Shown: positions 38,901-46,170 of the stretch, one piece after another
Position numbering within the stretch: position 1 is the stretch's first letter
How the letters are laid out: each line of letters starts with the position of its first letter
Source of the DNA: Lepas anatifera
Taxonomy: Eukaryota; Arthropoda; Thecostraca; Lepadidae
DNA: 64,000 nucleotides
NCBI GenBank assembly: GCA_034440635.1
Contig: JAOTON010000776.1
Span: forward strand, 1 to 64,000
Direction of reading: 5' to 3'
Made by a program: the position numbers and the translations under genes
Notes under the pieces: generated by a model
Database searches by the model: none
The model's input: only the letters and a program-made list of their open reading frames with translations
Told to the model about the DNA's origin: nothing

Positions 38901-39094
38901 CTTTGCACCGATTCTGACGCTAGGGGAGGAAAATCCGCATCATATTCAATGTTTACGTCGATAGCCCATTTGTTGATGCAAATTCCGCCCGCGCCAAAGG
39001 TTTGTTATCATATAAGAGAACAATATTTATGCTTACTGCCAAAGCGGACGGTGCCCTTTTTCCGGCGGAGACTGCGACGAAGAAACCGCGCCAT
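13814..39094 (-). CDS. KCNIP: Kv channel-interacting protein (KChIP), gene-level join of 7 exons, 3' end missing
   Basis: Join on the minus strand: 39094-39037, 31222-31098, 21161-21092, 17849-17779, 14777-14686, 14235-14115, 13876-13814. Lengths are 58, 125, 70, 71, 92, 121 and 63 nt, totalling 600 nt or 200 codons, with all intron phases compatible (1, 0, 1, 0, 2, 0). Family knowledge: KChIPs are cytosolic or membrane-edge EF-hand proteins that bind the N-terminus of Kv4 potassium channels and tune their traffic and inactivation. Seen here: a basic N-terminus, a degenerate EF1 with the CPSG motif, then three canonical loops [24 protein letters not shown] and [12 protein letters not shown]. 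Exon borders match those of vertebrate KCNIP genes as I recall them. The final exon, about 16 codons in the family, was not recognised. Introns are up to about 10 kb and full of mobile DNA. A neuronal calcium sensor paralogue is less likely because the CPSG and RGFK signature and the exon lengths fit KChIP. Confidence 0.9.
14115..14235 (-). CDS. KCNIP: KCNIP exon 6 (EF-hand 3)
   Basis: Acceptor ACGGCAG, donor GTACGA. After one base completing Gly there are 40 codons, [20 protein letters not shown] then [20 protein letters not shown]. This length equals the vertebrate exon (40 codons). The EF3 loop DINGDGYITKDE is canonical. The Gly-Arg-His-Ser-Ser linker is less conserved, as usual between EF3 and EF4. 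A long CT tract lies 35-80 nt upstream of the acceptor. Confidence 0.92.
14270..14312 (-). repeat. GA/CT microsatellite in KCNIP intron 5
   Basis: Nearly pure GA repeat on the plus strand. In the sense of the gene it is a CT tract ending about 35 nt before the exon 6 acceptor, so it acts as or extends the polypyrimidine tract. Length changes could affect splicing. Confidence 0.85.
14313..14685 (-). other. Rest of KCNIP intron 5
   Basis: Nothing recognised beyond the intron itself. Confidence 0.6.
14686..14777 (-). CDS. KCNIP: KCNIP exon 5 (EF-hand 2 end to EF-hand 3 start)
   Basis: Acceptor CGACAG, donor GTAACG. Thirty codons plus two bases: [20 protein letters not shown] then [17 protein letters not shown] and [12 protein letters not shown] are strong KChIP blocks. 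The intron is phase 2, the GG completing a Gly codon with exon 6. The acceptor and the first 11 bases of the exon are the first unit of a roughly 29-bp minisatellite that runs on to about 15655, so some thirty copies of a partial acceptor lie just upstream in the pre-mRNA. Confidence 0.92.
14766..15655 (-). repeat. 29-bp minisatellite containing the exon 5 splice acceptor
   Basis: About thirty units; the first dozen repeat at exactly 29 bp, later ones drift. Sense-strand unit consensus: GGCAGGAGTTTGTGACAATG followed by TCCTCCGTC. The unit nearest the exon is the real acceptor CAG/GAGTTTGTGAC of exon 5. Many upstream units keep CAG/GAG. Open frames up to 193 codons on the plus strand are by-products of the repeat and are not genes. 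Confidence 0.9.
15656..15991. other. Intron 4 sequence, nothing recognised
   Basis: Short unique-looking stretch between the minisatellite and a TTAA element. Confidence 0.5.
15996..16904. mobile_element. TTAA superfamily, family 3 (CTCGAG-like palindrome), copy 1
   Basis: 909 bp between TTAA at 15992 and 16905. Ends CACCCGCACTGGAGG and CCTCCAGTCGCGTG. Subterminal palindromes GGGGGCCTGGTAGGCCCCC region (left, near 16036) and GGGGCCTCGAGGCCCC (right). Interior is packed with GACCTTGACC and TCAAGGTCA words, notably 16311-16350 and 16430-16620. Lies in KCNIP intron 4. Confidence 0.85.
16909..17778. other. KCNIP intron 4, nothing recognised
   Basis: Short open frames without similarity. A GGGTTCAACCCTAG word at 17278 resembles a tRNA B box but no A box was seen. 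Confidence 0.5.
17779..17849 (-). CDS. KCNIP: KCNIP exon 4 (EF-hand 2, first part)
   Basis: Acceptor TTGCAG, donor GTGAGC. After the split Asp codon the 23 residues are [18 protein letters not shown] then TINFE. This supplies the exiting EF1 helix and most of the EF2 loop. The loop is completed by the first Glu of exon 5, giving [12 protein letters not shown] with acidic residues at positions 1, 3 and 12 and Gly at 6. Confidence 0.93.
17850..20909. other. KCNIP intron 3, first part, nothing recognised
   Basis: About 3 kb of AT-rich sequence. A small GC-rich patch occurs at 19975-20050. No exon or mobile element was recognised. Confidence 0.5.
20910..20963. repeat. TA microsatellite
   Basis: A pure TA run of about 54 bp flanked by inverted GGTCA/TGACC words, so the whole block can fold back. 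Intronic. Confidence 0.95.
21092..21161 (-). CDS. KCNIP: KCNIP exon 3 (EF-hand 1 region)
   Basis: Acceptor TTTTCAG, donor GTAAGT. The exon has 23 codons plus one base: [20 protein letters not shown] then PQG. The Cys-Pro in the first loop is the hallmark of the non-binding EF1 of the neuronal calcium sensor group. It joins exon 2 in phase 0 and exon 4 in phase 1, where the spare G completes an Asp codon. Confidence 0.93.
21162..21965. other. KCNIP intron 2, nothing recognised
   Basis: Unique-looking sequence with short open frames only. Confidence 0.5.
21966..22092 (-). mobile_element. tRNA-derived SINE
   Basis: Read on the minus strand it begins GGCGGTGTAGTGGTTAGCAC (A box TGTAGTGGTTAGC at 22082-22070), followed by GGGTTCAAAGCCC (B box at 22043-22031) at the spacing seen in tRNAs. 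The downstream non-tRNA part is short and contains a duplicated GCTCTCCAGGAACC-like word. The 5' end near 22092 and the 3' end near 21966 are approximate. A decayed tRNA gene is the alternative. Confidence 0.6.
22093..23051. other. KCNIP intron 2, unassigned
   Basis: Moderately GC-rich with several overlapping short open frames (up to 133 codons at 22055-22456). No protein similarity recognised and likely repeat-derived. Confidence 0.4.
23052..23199. mobile_element. hAT-like short element, diverged
   Basis: Starts CAGTGGCGGATCCAG and ends TATCCATCACTG. The interior (GGGGGGCTGGGGCTC...) resembles the 1862-2014 copy, including an ATTGCCTC word. The flanking 8 bp match only partly, so the duplication has decayed. 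Confidence 0.65.
23200..23733. other. KCNIP intron 2, nothing recognised
   Basis: Short stretches repeat CATCCATNNNATC-like words near 23380-23410. No gene. Confidence 0.45.
23738..24578. mobile_element. TTAA superfamily, family 5 (GATCGGACC palindrome)
   Basis: 841 bp between TTAA at 23734 and 24579. The left palindrome-like segment GGGTCCGATCTGACCC and the right GCGATCGGACCCC mark the family. The shared CGGTTTTTCG motif follows the left one. Interior AGGTCA words lie at 23882, 24061-24100 and 24220-24270. A broken second copy is at about 46663-47197. Confidence 0.75.
24583..24982. other. KCNIP intron 2, nothing recognised
   Basis: AT-rich unique-looking sequence. Confidence 0.5.
24983..25190 (+). 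mobile_element. tRNA-derived SINE with A-rich tail
   Basis: A box TGGCCTAGTGGC (24993-25004) and B box GGTTCAATCCC (25046-25056) at tRNA spacing, a roughly 100-bp unrelated body, and a tail of AAAAGATAAAAAAATAAA. This is the standard layout of an RNA polymerase III SINE copied by LINE machinery. Target duplications were not resolved. Confidence 0.8.
25480..26507. mobile_element. TTAA superfamily, family 6 (GAATT-core palindrome)
   Basis: 1028 bp between TTAA at 25476 and 26508. Ends CACGCGCCCCGCTGGGG and CCCCAGCGGGTCACGTG. The right subterminal palindrome is GGGAGCGAATTTCGCCCCCC. Left shared motif near 25545-25600 includes GAAAGCTC; right shared motif CGTTTTTGCGTTATCTGGG precedes the right palindrome. 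Contains 2.5 tandem copies of a roughly 38-bp unit (GCAGCTAGAGAAAATATTTA...) at 25714-25806. Confidence 0.82.
26512..26824. other. KCNIP intron 2, nothing recognised
   Basis: Short spacer between two TTAA elements. Confidence 0.45.
26829..27660. mobile_element. TTAA superfamily, family 1, copy 2
   Basis: 832 bp between TTAA at 26825 and 27661, inverted relative to the 4576 copy. Both GGTACC-core palindromes are intact. About sixteen AGGTCA/TGACCT hexamers by eye, including TGACCTGACCTCAGGTCAGG at 27300. Confidence 0.87.
27665..31097. other. KCNIP intron 2, unassigned
   Basis: About 3.4 kb without recognisable genes or intact mobile elements. Short open frames near 28674-29007 lack similarity. 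Confidence 0.45.
31098..31222 (-). CDS. KCNIP: KCNIP exon 2 (start of conserved core)
   Basis: Acceptor TGACAG, donor GTGAGC. The exon holds 2 nt plus 41 codons. The core reads [19 protein letters not shown] and then [20 protein letters not shown], followed by Q. This is the KChIP segment just before EF1, with the characteristic [16 protein letters not shown] block. The LCK and [10 protein letters not shown] wording is closer to arthropod than to vertebrate KChIPs as I recall them. The first 25 or so bases of this exon and its acceptor recur upstream in a degenerate tandem repeat (31198-31735). Confidence 0.93.
31198..31735 (-). repeat. Degenerate tandem repeat containing the exon 2 splice acceptor
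   Basis: Imperfect units of about 85-135 bp. Each holds a GGGCTCGAACCTCG-like word, then CCAGTTCAGGATCTGTCAA, CCACAGCGAGCAGCG and, in later units, ATCAACCAGAATGATTCCAA (plus strand). The exon 2 start and its acceptor are the first unit; further copies are near 31280-31330, 31410-31460, 31598-31650 and 31685-31712. Confidence 0.8.
31736..36034. other. KCNIP intron 1, no supported gene
   Basis: The longest open frame of the window (32570-33202, plus, 210 codons) is here, its second half in a GC-rich patch (32990-33260). It has no recognisable domain and is probably chance. A 34110-34640 segment contains the repeat shared with 5430-5465. Confidence 0.4.
35309..35740 (+). CDS. Unrecognised 143-codon open frame with signal-peptide-like start
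   Basis: Begins [20 protein letters not shown]: a short polar start followed by a Leu-rich hydrophobic stretch, as in secretory signals. The rest is Cys-containing without a recognised family. It lies inside KCNIP intron 1 on the opposite strand. No promoter, splice or polyadenylation support was seen, and a chance frame of this length is possible in 64 kb. Confidence 0.2.
   Translation: MHCSGSLALILLLLWADFSTVKFPSYTSYAPCFPTNQVAYKSLSDGNQCVIKCLISGGHDMGKASFTEMKGYSPCTYGNERKDIASAGVKRSFAAVPCAGLYFPCYCIKISAHFGKQMPFWKNSNISYLVEVVFTALSFNASL
36035..36176. mobile_element. hAT-like short element
   Basis: Starts CAGGGTCGGATCCAG and ends GTGGATCCGCCAGTG, with GGGGGCAATTGCCCGGCTGCC inside, like the 43475 copy. 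The flanking duplication is not clean (GTGCCACC on the left versus CTGCCACC three bases further on the right). Confidence 0.65.
36475..36578. repeat. Four tandem copies of a 26-bp unit
   Basis: Unit TTACCCTGCTTCCGAGCGAC plus six bases, four copies with few changes. Confidence 0.9.
36579..39036. other. KCNIP intron 1, 5' part
   Basis: GC-rich patches at 37640-37920 and 38230-38430 give open frames up to 144 codons on both strands, none recognisable. One of these could hold a further alternative first exon, but no phase-1 donor with a clear start was identified. Confidence 0.4.
39037..39094 (-). CDS. KCNIP: KCNIP exon 1 (start exon, isoform A)
   Basis: ATG at 39094-39092 opens a 19-codon basic peptide, [19 protein letters not shown], then one extra base before a GTAAGC donor. 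The spare A joins AT of exon 2 to make an Asn codon, so the phase fits exactly. KChIP N-termini differ between isoforms and are encoded by alternative first exons, so lack of match to known N-termini is expected. The Arg/Lys-rich peptide could bind membrane or channel. It sits at the edge of a CpG-rich block, as a first exon would. The start is inferred from phase and context, not from homology. Confidence 0.6.
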
Positions 39095-39360
39095 CTTGTC
39101 CAGGACGGCGACAGGTGCTCGGCGCAAAGACGACGACGACGACGACTGCGGCGAAGGCGTCCGCGTCGCCGGCGACACTGCCGACACGGCGACGACACAC
39201 GGTGCGGGGCACCGCGCGCAACCGCGACCACGCAGCAGAACGCCGCGCCGCGACGCCCCCTCCCCACCCCCGGCAGCGAGCCTATTGATTGCCCGACCCA
39301 ACAGGTGGCAGCGAAGGCGGTGGGCGCGCTAACCGGCCGCTCGGGGGATCTGTTGTGGTG
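39095..39360 (-). promoter_or_regulatory. CpG-rich block: likely promoter and 5'UTR of KCNIP isoform A
   Basis: Strikingly GC- and CpG-rich compared with its surroundings, with CGA/GCG triplet runs (about 39128-39190). It directly abuts the predicted start exon. No TATA box was seen, which suits a CpG-type promoter. Long overlapping open frames in this block on both strands are an effect of GC content and are not annotated. Confidence 0.45.
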
Positions 39361-41259
39361 GGGCCCGACGTCTGGGGTCGACAGGTGGATAAATATCACC
39401 CTGGAATGACAGAGTGGCACCAAATCCAGACAACTTTTTTGGTGATGGATTGACGGTCTTCCCGAACTGGACCTGATGTGCTGAAATTGGAAATATGGCT
39501 TTGAATCGCGTCGACTTTATTGCTCGGACCGATGTGTTCCGAATGTACAATATTTGTCGTTTTTCATGGTCGTCTCAATTAAACATGTAACAAAGGTTTC
39601 GACTCGGACAGCCAGCTTTTAAAAATAAAGATGGCTGATTCGGTTTTTCGCTGATTCATCTGGTTGAGCAAATATTCTGAATTCTACAGCGGCAGCCTCT
39701 TAACATAACGTTCCAAACACACCCAACTAACGACTTTATTTTCATTTGACCGGCAGCTGAGTTAAGTACCTCTTTGATGCTGCCACACGCAGCATAAAAA
39801 GCCCATTTTTAGCTGTGCCATTGTGCGTTTCTCTTTAATTATTCAAGTCGATGGCTCTCAGATTTTTCGCGGGCAACAAAAATGTGCTGGGATGCTGCAG
39901 GAATGAGGACCGAGTTAACGTCTAAAATTATGAGTGCCAAAATTTATTACGAGCATAAATCGAGCGAATAAAGTAAGGAGCAGATTATCATTTTTAAACA
40001 TTAACCTACGGTGGGTACCAGTCGCCTAACGCTGTTACCAAAGAAATAGTCCAGAAGTGAAAATCGCTACCCAATCCCTTCATGTATGCGGGGAGCCACT
40101 CCTTACAAAAAATTTCACGCGGCAGTTTTCCACTGAGAGCTAGCATAAAACAAATCATCGGGAAATTTCTTCAATCTAAATAGAACTTAATAAGTGAACA
40201 CACCAATGTTCTTTCTGCTAACCAGAGGTGCAGAAACTTGCCAACTCGGCCACTGGAGTTTGTGACACATTTATGATAGTCGAGGTGCATAAGTGTGACA
40301 AAATAGCGATCGTGACAGTATGGTTCAAAATCAAACCACACATTTTCGAAATACAGAATGAAGCGTGTAGCGAATATTCTAATTTAGCAACTCTGTCCTT
40401 CAATTGCACAGCGTACCATCAGTGCTACAATATTGGTACTGTGTTCAGTTTCTACTAAAACGAGAGACCCCCGCTGCAGAAAACCCGAAAACCGCTGTCA
40501 CAGTTGCCAGATTTTAACATGCAGCCCAATGGTGCTGATTGTTAGTAGTTGCCAGAAAGTTGTCGCCTAGATGCCCGAAATGTGACAGTCAATTTTTTCA
40601 AGAAATACATGATTGTGGGCATATTTAAGGTATTAAAGATAACGCAGATACGTTATCAAGTACTTCTCTGTCCATTTTGTCAGGTTAAATAATATTTAAA
40701 GTTTGAGTATCTTCGATTTAGCGGTCCCTATTTCTTTGAATTTAGTATCAAGTACGCCTAAAAGCTACTAGGAAAAGTACTAAATGAGTGAAAGAAATAA
40801 ACATAGCTTGGCAGCAATTCTACCTAAACTACGCAACAGCGACAAGACAAGTTCGCAATGTTTGTGTGATGTAGAGCCTGCCAAAAAATTTGAACAAGTG
40901 GGAAGCTACTTCTGTTGAGGGCATATTTATTAGGTATGTCTGAGATAAGTGCAGGCTAAAACTAGCTGGAATAAATAGTGCTGCCCATGGCTAATCTAAG
41001 ATGAATGTAGGCTACTTTGATACTGATGCACTTTCACACATCAAACTTGGTTTTTCATTCCTTAGCTTGCTTGTGCCTTACCTTATTTGTGCCCTAGATC
41101 AAGATTGGTTAGGTAGATTTGGAGCTGGAGGAAGTTGGGCGAGTTGGCGCCAGCAACAGACTGGCAACAACAGTAATTCAGGTGAGATTTCATGATCAAA
41201 TTATCATGTCAATATTGTACAGATAGCAAATGTGTGCCAATGCGGTCCTCCACAAAGTG
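39361..41259. other. Upstream of KCNIP exon 1, nothing recognised
   Basis: AT-rich sequence. No element or exon supported. Confidence 0.5.
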
Positions 41260-41263
41260 TTAA

Positions 41264-41388
41264 AACACACACTGGAGAGGGGCCTGGCACTAACATGCAA
41301 TAGAGGGGGCCTAGTAGACCCCCTTCTCATCTCAGAAAATCACAGAAAATCTCAGAAAGAAAGAGACTTTGAAAAACGCTGGTTGGGG
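41264..41388. mobile_element. TTAA superfamily, family 3, truncated copy
   Basis: Left end only: TTAA at 41260, then ACACACACTGGAGAGGGGCC, the doubled GGCACTAACATGCAATAGAGG motif and GGGGGCCTAGTAGACCCCC palindrome, as in 15996-16090. The rest of the element is missing. Confidence 0.7.
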
Positions 41389-41425
41389 GTGTGTTGCTTA
41401 CTACCAGTGGTAGTAAGCAACACAC
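41389..41425. repeat. Perfect 17-bp hairpin
   Basis: GTGTGTTGCTTACTACC, three bases, then its exact reverse complement. It lies at the point where the family-3 fragment breaks off. Confidence 0.9.
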
Positions 41426-42344
41426 AGGACCTGAACTGCCTGGAGTTAAAAACAGGATTTTGACTTATACACTGGATCTTTCTTTGATATGAGACTTCCA
41501 ATACCTCTGTACATATTAGGCCAATAGACATAATTTTACATCTATGCAGGGTAGTTGCCTCAGAGTTTTTACTGCAAGAAGGAACGACCAGGCAGGTGAT
41601 AATCAGGTGTTGGGGTAAAATCTTAAGCATTTGATCTGGCTATAAAAATGCTACCTAAGGTCCACTTTACCAACACATTTTAGGTAGATCCAAATCCTAT
41701 GTTGACATTGACATTTTTGTCCCTTTTGTTGATATGTGAGATAGAAGTTCAGTGGGGGGTGGGGGAAGCTGTGATCAGGGTTCCCAATTGTGTGTAGGTG
41801 TACGCTCCCATTTATAGATTAGTTCCCAATAATAATTTTCATAATTGCCACATTTAATCATGGGGAAATATACCATAATTGGGAACACTCCTTCCAAAAT
41901 GGAAACTTCTTCAAAAGGAAATGCATGTCATTGGGGAAACTCCAGTCAGAGTTGCCAATAATAGTTATGATCCCAATACTGAAAACAATGATCCATAATT
42001 GGAAATTTTCCTTCCAAAACATAAACATGATCTAAAAATGAAAACACAGTTTACTACTTGCATGCGGTAATGGCTTGGTGCTTGAACCTTGTCCGTTGCA
42101 AAAAGTAAGAGACAGGTAGATGACATTCAGCATATTGGAAATAGTATTCAAGTATAAAATTATTATTTCCAGCTTTGTGTGACAGAGGAGGCATACGTCT
42201 CATTGAGTTTGTGACAGCCAGTATACTTTCTGCACCTCTGCTGCTAACATACTTACTGACGTTTACAACACCTGAGTCACAGCGCAATGCATTCAAGTCC
42301 TTCTTTGAGGAAACTGTTTTGGCGTAATGGAAATCAAAACCAGC
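41426..42344. other. Unassigned, with a weak duplication
   Basis: The 41840-41920 and 41970-42045 stretches share CATAATTGGGAA and CCTTCCAAAA words about 125 bp apart, a diverged tandem duplication. No gene. Confidence 0.4.
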
Positions 42345-42899
42345 TTGTGAATAGTCCTAAAAATAACCGCCTTACATTCATACTATATATTAAAGAGAAA
42401 AGGACAAGATAATAAACAATATTTCGAATGCGATTCTTTGTCAAGTTTTGAATGACCAGAAATAAGGAAGTATGTAATATTCCATATTTCGGTTTTTTGT
42501 TCCGTAAAACACGCGGACATTCGAGCCTACAACCTTTGTACACAGTGTTAACATGTTAGCAGCATATCTTCCTTAAGTTTCACGTTATTATAATATACCT
42601 ATACAATCGATGAAGGACAAGTACAATACACACACGCACATCGAACATGAAAATGAATGCTGGGTCAGCAACAGTAATCAGAACGAGGAGTACGGGACGG
42701 GATGGAGTAGGCGCCATGATGAACCCTGTTTGTTCATCTGGGGCTTTTGGTTCCGGATTTCCAGGGACTCTTTAATTTTACAGTTAGCATCATCTTTGCA
42801 TATGTGTAGTATTTCTATGGCGAATGTCCTGTCTGTGATTTATGTGTCTGAATGGTGTTCTCTAGTGTGATCCCCTAAGTGTTTACCCCGTTCCTTTCG
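42345..42899 (-). repeat. Left arm of a large inverted repeat (Penelope-like 3' region)
   Basis: About 555 bp whose reverse complement reappears at 44119-45122, the latter interrupted by a 449-bp MITE plus its TTAA duplication. Identity by eye is very high. It spans the end of the GIY-YIG frame and the 3' non-coding part. Confidence 0.85.
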
Positions 42900-42990
42900 T
42901 CTTGCGTGGCCTAAATGTTCCATGAATCGTGTCCTGATTTGTCGTGTGGTTTCTCCTATAAATATTTGAGAGCAGAGGGTACAGAGGGTA
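42600..42990 (-). pseudogene. Penelope-like element, GIY-YIG endonuclease part (inverted copy)
   Basis: On the minus strand it reads CTLCSQIFIGETTRQIRTRF then MEHLGHARRKERGKHLGDHT. The Cys pair, the IGET variant of the YIG block and the following Arg-rich helix are the GIY-YIG nuclease domain that ends Penelope-like retroelement proteins. A TAA stop (42842-42840) replaces the Gln codon found in the other copy, so this copy is dead. Frame ends after NKQGSSWRLLHPVPYSS. Confidence 0.75.
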
Positions 42991-43020
42991 CAGAGGTTTT
43001 TCCGGCAAGAAAGAGGGGAC

Positions 43021-43398
43021 TTGAGAAGATCTCCAAACTTTTTTCAATTGAACGGATACCCACTAGCCCTAATCAACCGCATCCAACATTCGGTACTTTA
43101 CAAACGACATTATCACACTAGACTAAACAAATATAAAACCACAACATACATATCTCTCCCATTCATAGACGACCAACTGGCACACAGAATCACCACCGCA
43201 GTCAAATCATCAGACCTCAACATCTCAATAGCATGGAAGAGTGGTCGAACTCTAGCCAACACCCTCATCAGATCATCCCTCGAACCACCACCCTGCCCAC
43301 GAGGATACAGAAAAACATGCCACACATGCAACTCGGGACTAAAAGGTAGGTGCCACGTAAAAAACACAGTATACAAAATTACCTGTACCCTCTGCTCT

Positions 43399-43405
<7 letters not shown>
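43021..43405 (+). pseudogene. Penelope-like element, RT C-terminal/connector part
   Basis: The open frame contains FQLNGYPLALINRI, then YISLPFIDDQLAHRITTAVK and a Cys-rich stretch CHTCNSGLKGRCHVKNTVYK leading into ITCTLCSQ. These are the thumb/connector region and the CxxC-type linker before GIY-YIG in Penelope-like retroelements. The catalytic reverse transcriptase core is absent, so it is 5'-truncated. It is cut at the TA repeat starting about 43401. Confidence 0.75.

Positions 43406-43474
<69 letters not shown>
43401..43474. repeat. TA microsatellite, left part
   Basis: Pure TA run interrupted by the hAT-like insertion that follows; continues at 43851-43899. Confidence 0.95.
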
Positions 43475-43477
<3 letters not shown>

Positions 43478-43847
43478 TGGCGGATCTAGCCGGTTGGTTT
43501 GGGAGGGGCAAACCAAAGCCGAAAAGCAAAAAAAACGTCACGCAGTGAAAATTGCGCTAAAATATGCCTTTTCGATAAGATTTTCGGAACTGGAGACGAA
43601 AAGCAAAAAAAACGCCACGGGGTCAAAAATATGAGCTCAACATACTTATTTTCCTATCCAAGCCCCAATATTTACACTGAACTTCACTAATTCTGTTTGA
43701 AGTTGAGAGTTGAAGCACCAAAATCTTGCTTACAAGCTAAAAAGGAGTCGGGGAAAAGGAGGTCGATCGCTTTGGGGGCAAAAACATAGTTTTGCCCCGA
43801 GTTTTCCGTTTGGGGGGCAATTGCCTTTTTGCCCCCTGGATCCGCCA

Positions 43848-43850
<3 letters not shown>
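43475..43850. mobile_element. hAT-like element inserted in a TA microsatellite
   Basis: 376 bp, CAGTGGCGGATCTAG to CTGGATCCGCCACTG, flanked on both sides by ATATATAT, consistent with an 8-bp duplication within the TA run. The interior, with AAAGCCGAAAAGCAAAAAAA and GTCACGCAGTGAAAATTG-like words, is closely related to 58247-58633. Confidence 0.85.

Positions 43851-43899
<49 letters not shown>
43851..43899. repeat. TA microsatellite, right part
   Basis: Continuation of 43401-43474 after the hAT-like element. Confidence 0.95.
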
Positions 43900-43902
<3 letters not shown>

Positions 43903-44036
43903 TTTTAAAAGCCAAATATTGAGCTTATTGTACATTTCTCAGAGAAATCATGAGTGGTTTCATTATTTTGATTAAAAGTACGCCTAATTACACTAAATTC
44001 CAGGGTTAGATCAAGTTGCCACATTCCTTTAATTTT
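43903..44036. mobile_element. TTAA MITE fragment (AGGGAATGTGGC family), inverted
   Basis: Reverse complement of 44243-44376 including the GCCACATTCCTTTAA end. It belongs to the fold-back described at 43903-44376. Confidence 0.8.
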
Positions 44037-44118
44037 ACAGTCAGCATGATCTTTGCATATGTGTAGTATTTCTATGGTGAATGTCCTGTCTGTGATTTGT
44101 GTGTCTGAATGGTGTTCT

Positions 44119-45122
44119 CGAAAGGAACGGGGTAAACACTTAGGGGATCACACTAGAGAACACCATTCAGACACACAAATCACAGACAGGACATTCACCA
44201 TAGAAATACTACACATATGCAAAGATGATGCTGACTGTAAAATTAAAGGGAATGTGGCAACTTGATCGAACCCTGGAATTTAGTGTAATTAGGCGTACTT
44301 TTAATCAAAATAATGAAACCACTCATGATTTCTCTGAGAAATGTACAATAAGCTCAATATTTGGCTTTTAAAAATACTCCTCTAGAAAAAGAAATAAATA
44401 TCTGACTGTGGATGATGTCACGATCTGGCAACCACTACCATACTTGAAACGCTTCAAGGGCTTCGATTGGCTGATGCTCATCGTGAAGTCAGCATATGTC
44501 GTCACACCAGTAGCTCACAACAATGGCCGCCGGCGACGCGGGGCTGAGGGGGGCTGGTGTCAGGTAGGTTTTAGCTTTTTTCTACGGAAATATCGAGTTC
44601 CAAGTCAAATGAAATATGGAGTACCGGGTTTTCCGACTTGCTATACAACTTGGCTATCTCAGTTAAAATCACGTTGTGAAGGTGCCACATTCCCTTTAAA
44701 GAGTCCCTGGAAATCCGGAACTAAAAGCCCCAGATGAACAAACAGGGTTCATCATGGCGCCTACTCCCTCCCGTCCCGTACTCCTCGTTCTGATTACTGT
44801 TGATGGCCCAGCATTCATTTTCAAGTTCGATGTGTGTGTGCGTATTGTACTTTTCCTTCATCGATTGGATATATTATAATAACGTGAAACTTAAGGAAGA
44901 TATGCTGCTAACATGTTAACACTGTGTACAAAGGTTGTAGGCTCGAATGTCCGCGTGTTTTACGGAACATAAAACCGAAATATGGAATATTACATACTTC
45001 CTTATTTCTGGTCATTCAAAACTTGACAAAGAATCGCATTCGAAATATTGTTTATTATCTTGGCCTTTTCTCTTTAATATATAGTATGAATGTAAGACGG
45101 TTATTTTTAGGACTATTCACAA
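44119..45122 (+). pseudogene. Penelope-like element 3' part with MITE insertion; right arm of inverted repeat
   Basis: Plus-strand frame ERGKHLGDHTREHHSDTQIT then DRTFTIEILHICKDDADCKIK continues the GIY-YIG domain, with Gln where the inverted copy has a stop. It is interrupted at 44243 by the TTAA MITE, then resumes with ESLEIR-like sequence at 44700 and runs into the 3' non-coding part to 45122. Confidence 0.75.
44247..44695. mobile_element. TTAA MITE (AGGGAATGTGGC family), copy 2
   Basis: 449 bp between TTAA at 44243-44246 and 44696-44699. Removing it and one TTAA restores the sequence found uninterrupted in the inverted copy at about 42765-42790, a direct empty-site proof of insertion. 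Termini match the 4135-4571 copy. Confidence 0.93.
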
Positions 45123-46170
45123 TGACCACATTCAACCTTTATATCTCCAATCTTAGAAAAACAAAACCAGCTTTGTGCATTAAGTATGTCGACCAAGGTA
45201 GAGCTTCTGAAAATGTTTCAGGTTCTAAACGGGAAAACGCAGCATATCCGAGGGCTCCCGAATGTTAGACTCGGAATGAAGCAGGTGAGCCAGTAGTTCT
45301 TTAATTTGTCCTGTTTTAATTCAATGCGACCAATATATAATTCAAGGGTGGTTTTTCATCGTGATAAAATTATGTCCAACTTTACTGCTAGTTTGGCACA
45401 AATTCAAGTATCCTCCTTGTGAGATGGAAGGTATTAATTATAAGCATTCAGGTAGCCTCAGAAGGAGTACCTATGTTAGCGTGGACAAATAACATGCAAC
45501 TTCAGGTGGTACGAACATACTTTAACGAGTCTAACAGCGTGCTAATCAAATGGGATAAATAGCATGTATTCGAGGAAGGCTCCACTTAAATTCATTCTTC
45601 AATCGATCTCTTTCTTGATCAAAACCATTCGTTCGTAAGCAGGGCGTAATTATCAACCCTGCACCACCTGGGGTCCCCTATTGACGCCCCTCCCCGATTT
45701 TTAAATTGATTCCTAGGCAATTCAATTGAGATAGCTCGCTTTGTATACCTGTAAGTTTATCAATCTGACATCTTTGGGCGGGATATTTACATCAAGTTAG
45801 ATCATCTTGGTATGAAGCCATGCCTAAGACAATTTTATGCCAATTTATTTTTCTGAAATGTAGTAGACCAAACCAGAATGCTACTCACCTCTTAGACGAG
45901 CTAGTCTTTTCTAGTGAACATCGATCCAAAGCTCTCAGGAGGACAAATAGAAATCGCCAACCGCTTTAAAGTCAGATAAATAAGCAGGTAACCAACGGAC
46001 AAACTCCCTAAATGCGTTGGCGTAACTTTTGAACGAAGTTAGATAAAACAATGATTTAGATAACTTAGTGACGGGCATGACCCGGTAATTAAGAAACAAC
46101 ATAATATTGAGCAGGCCTCATCGGAGCACAAACTTATGTCAAGGTCACCTATTGGTCTAACAAGTTCATA
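45123..46170. other. Unassigned
   Basis: No gene or element recognised. Confidence 0.45.

Noticed and set aside
38953..39423. Several overlapping open frames of 97-156 codons on both strands
   Set aside because: They fall in the CpG-rich block where stop codons are rare. Only the short start exon with a phase-matched donor was kept.
44924..45268. 114-codon frame in the right arm
   Set aside because: A near-identical frame opens in the inverted arm at 42334-42543, beyond the end of the GIY-YIG frame. It is 3' non-coding Penelope-like sequence.
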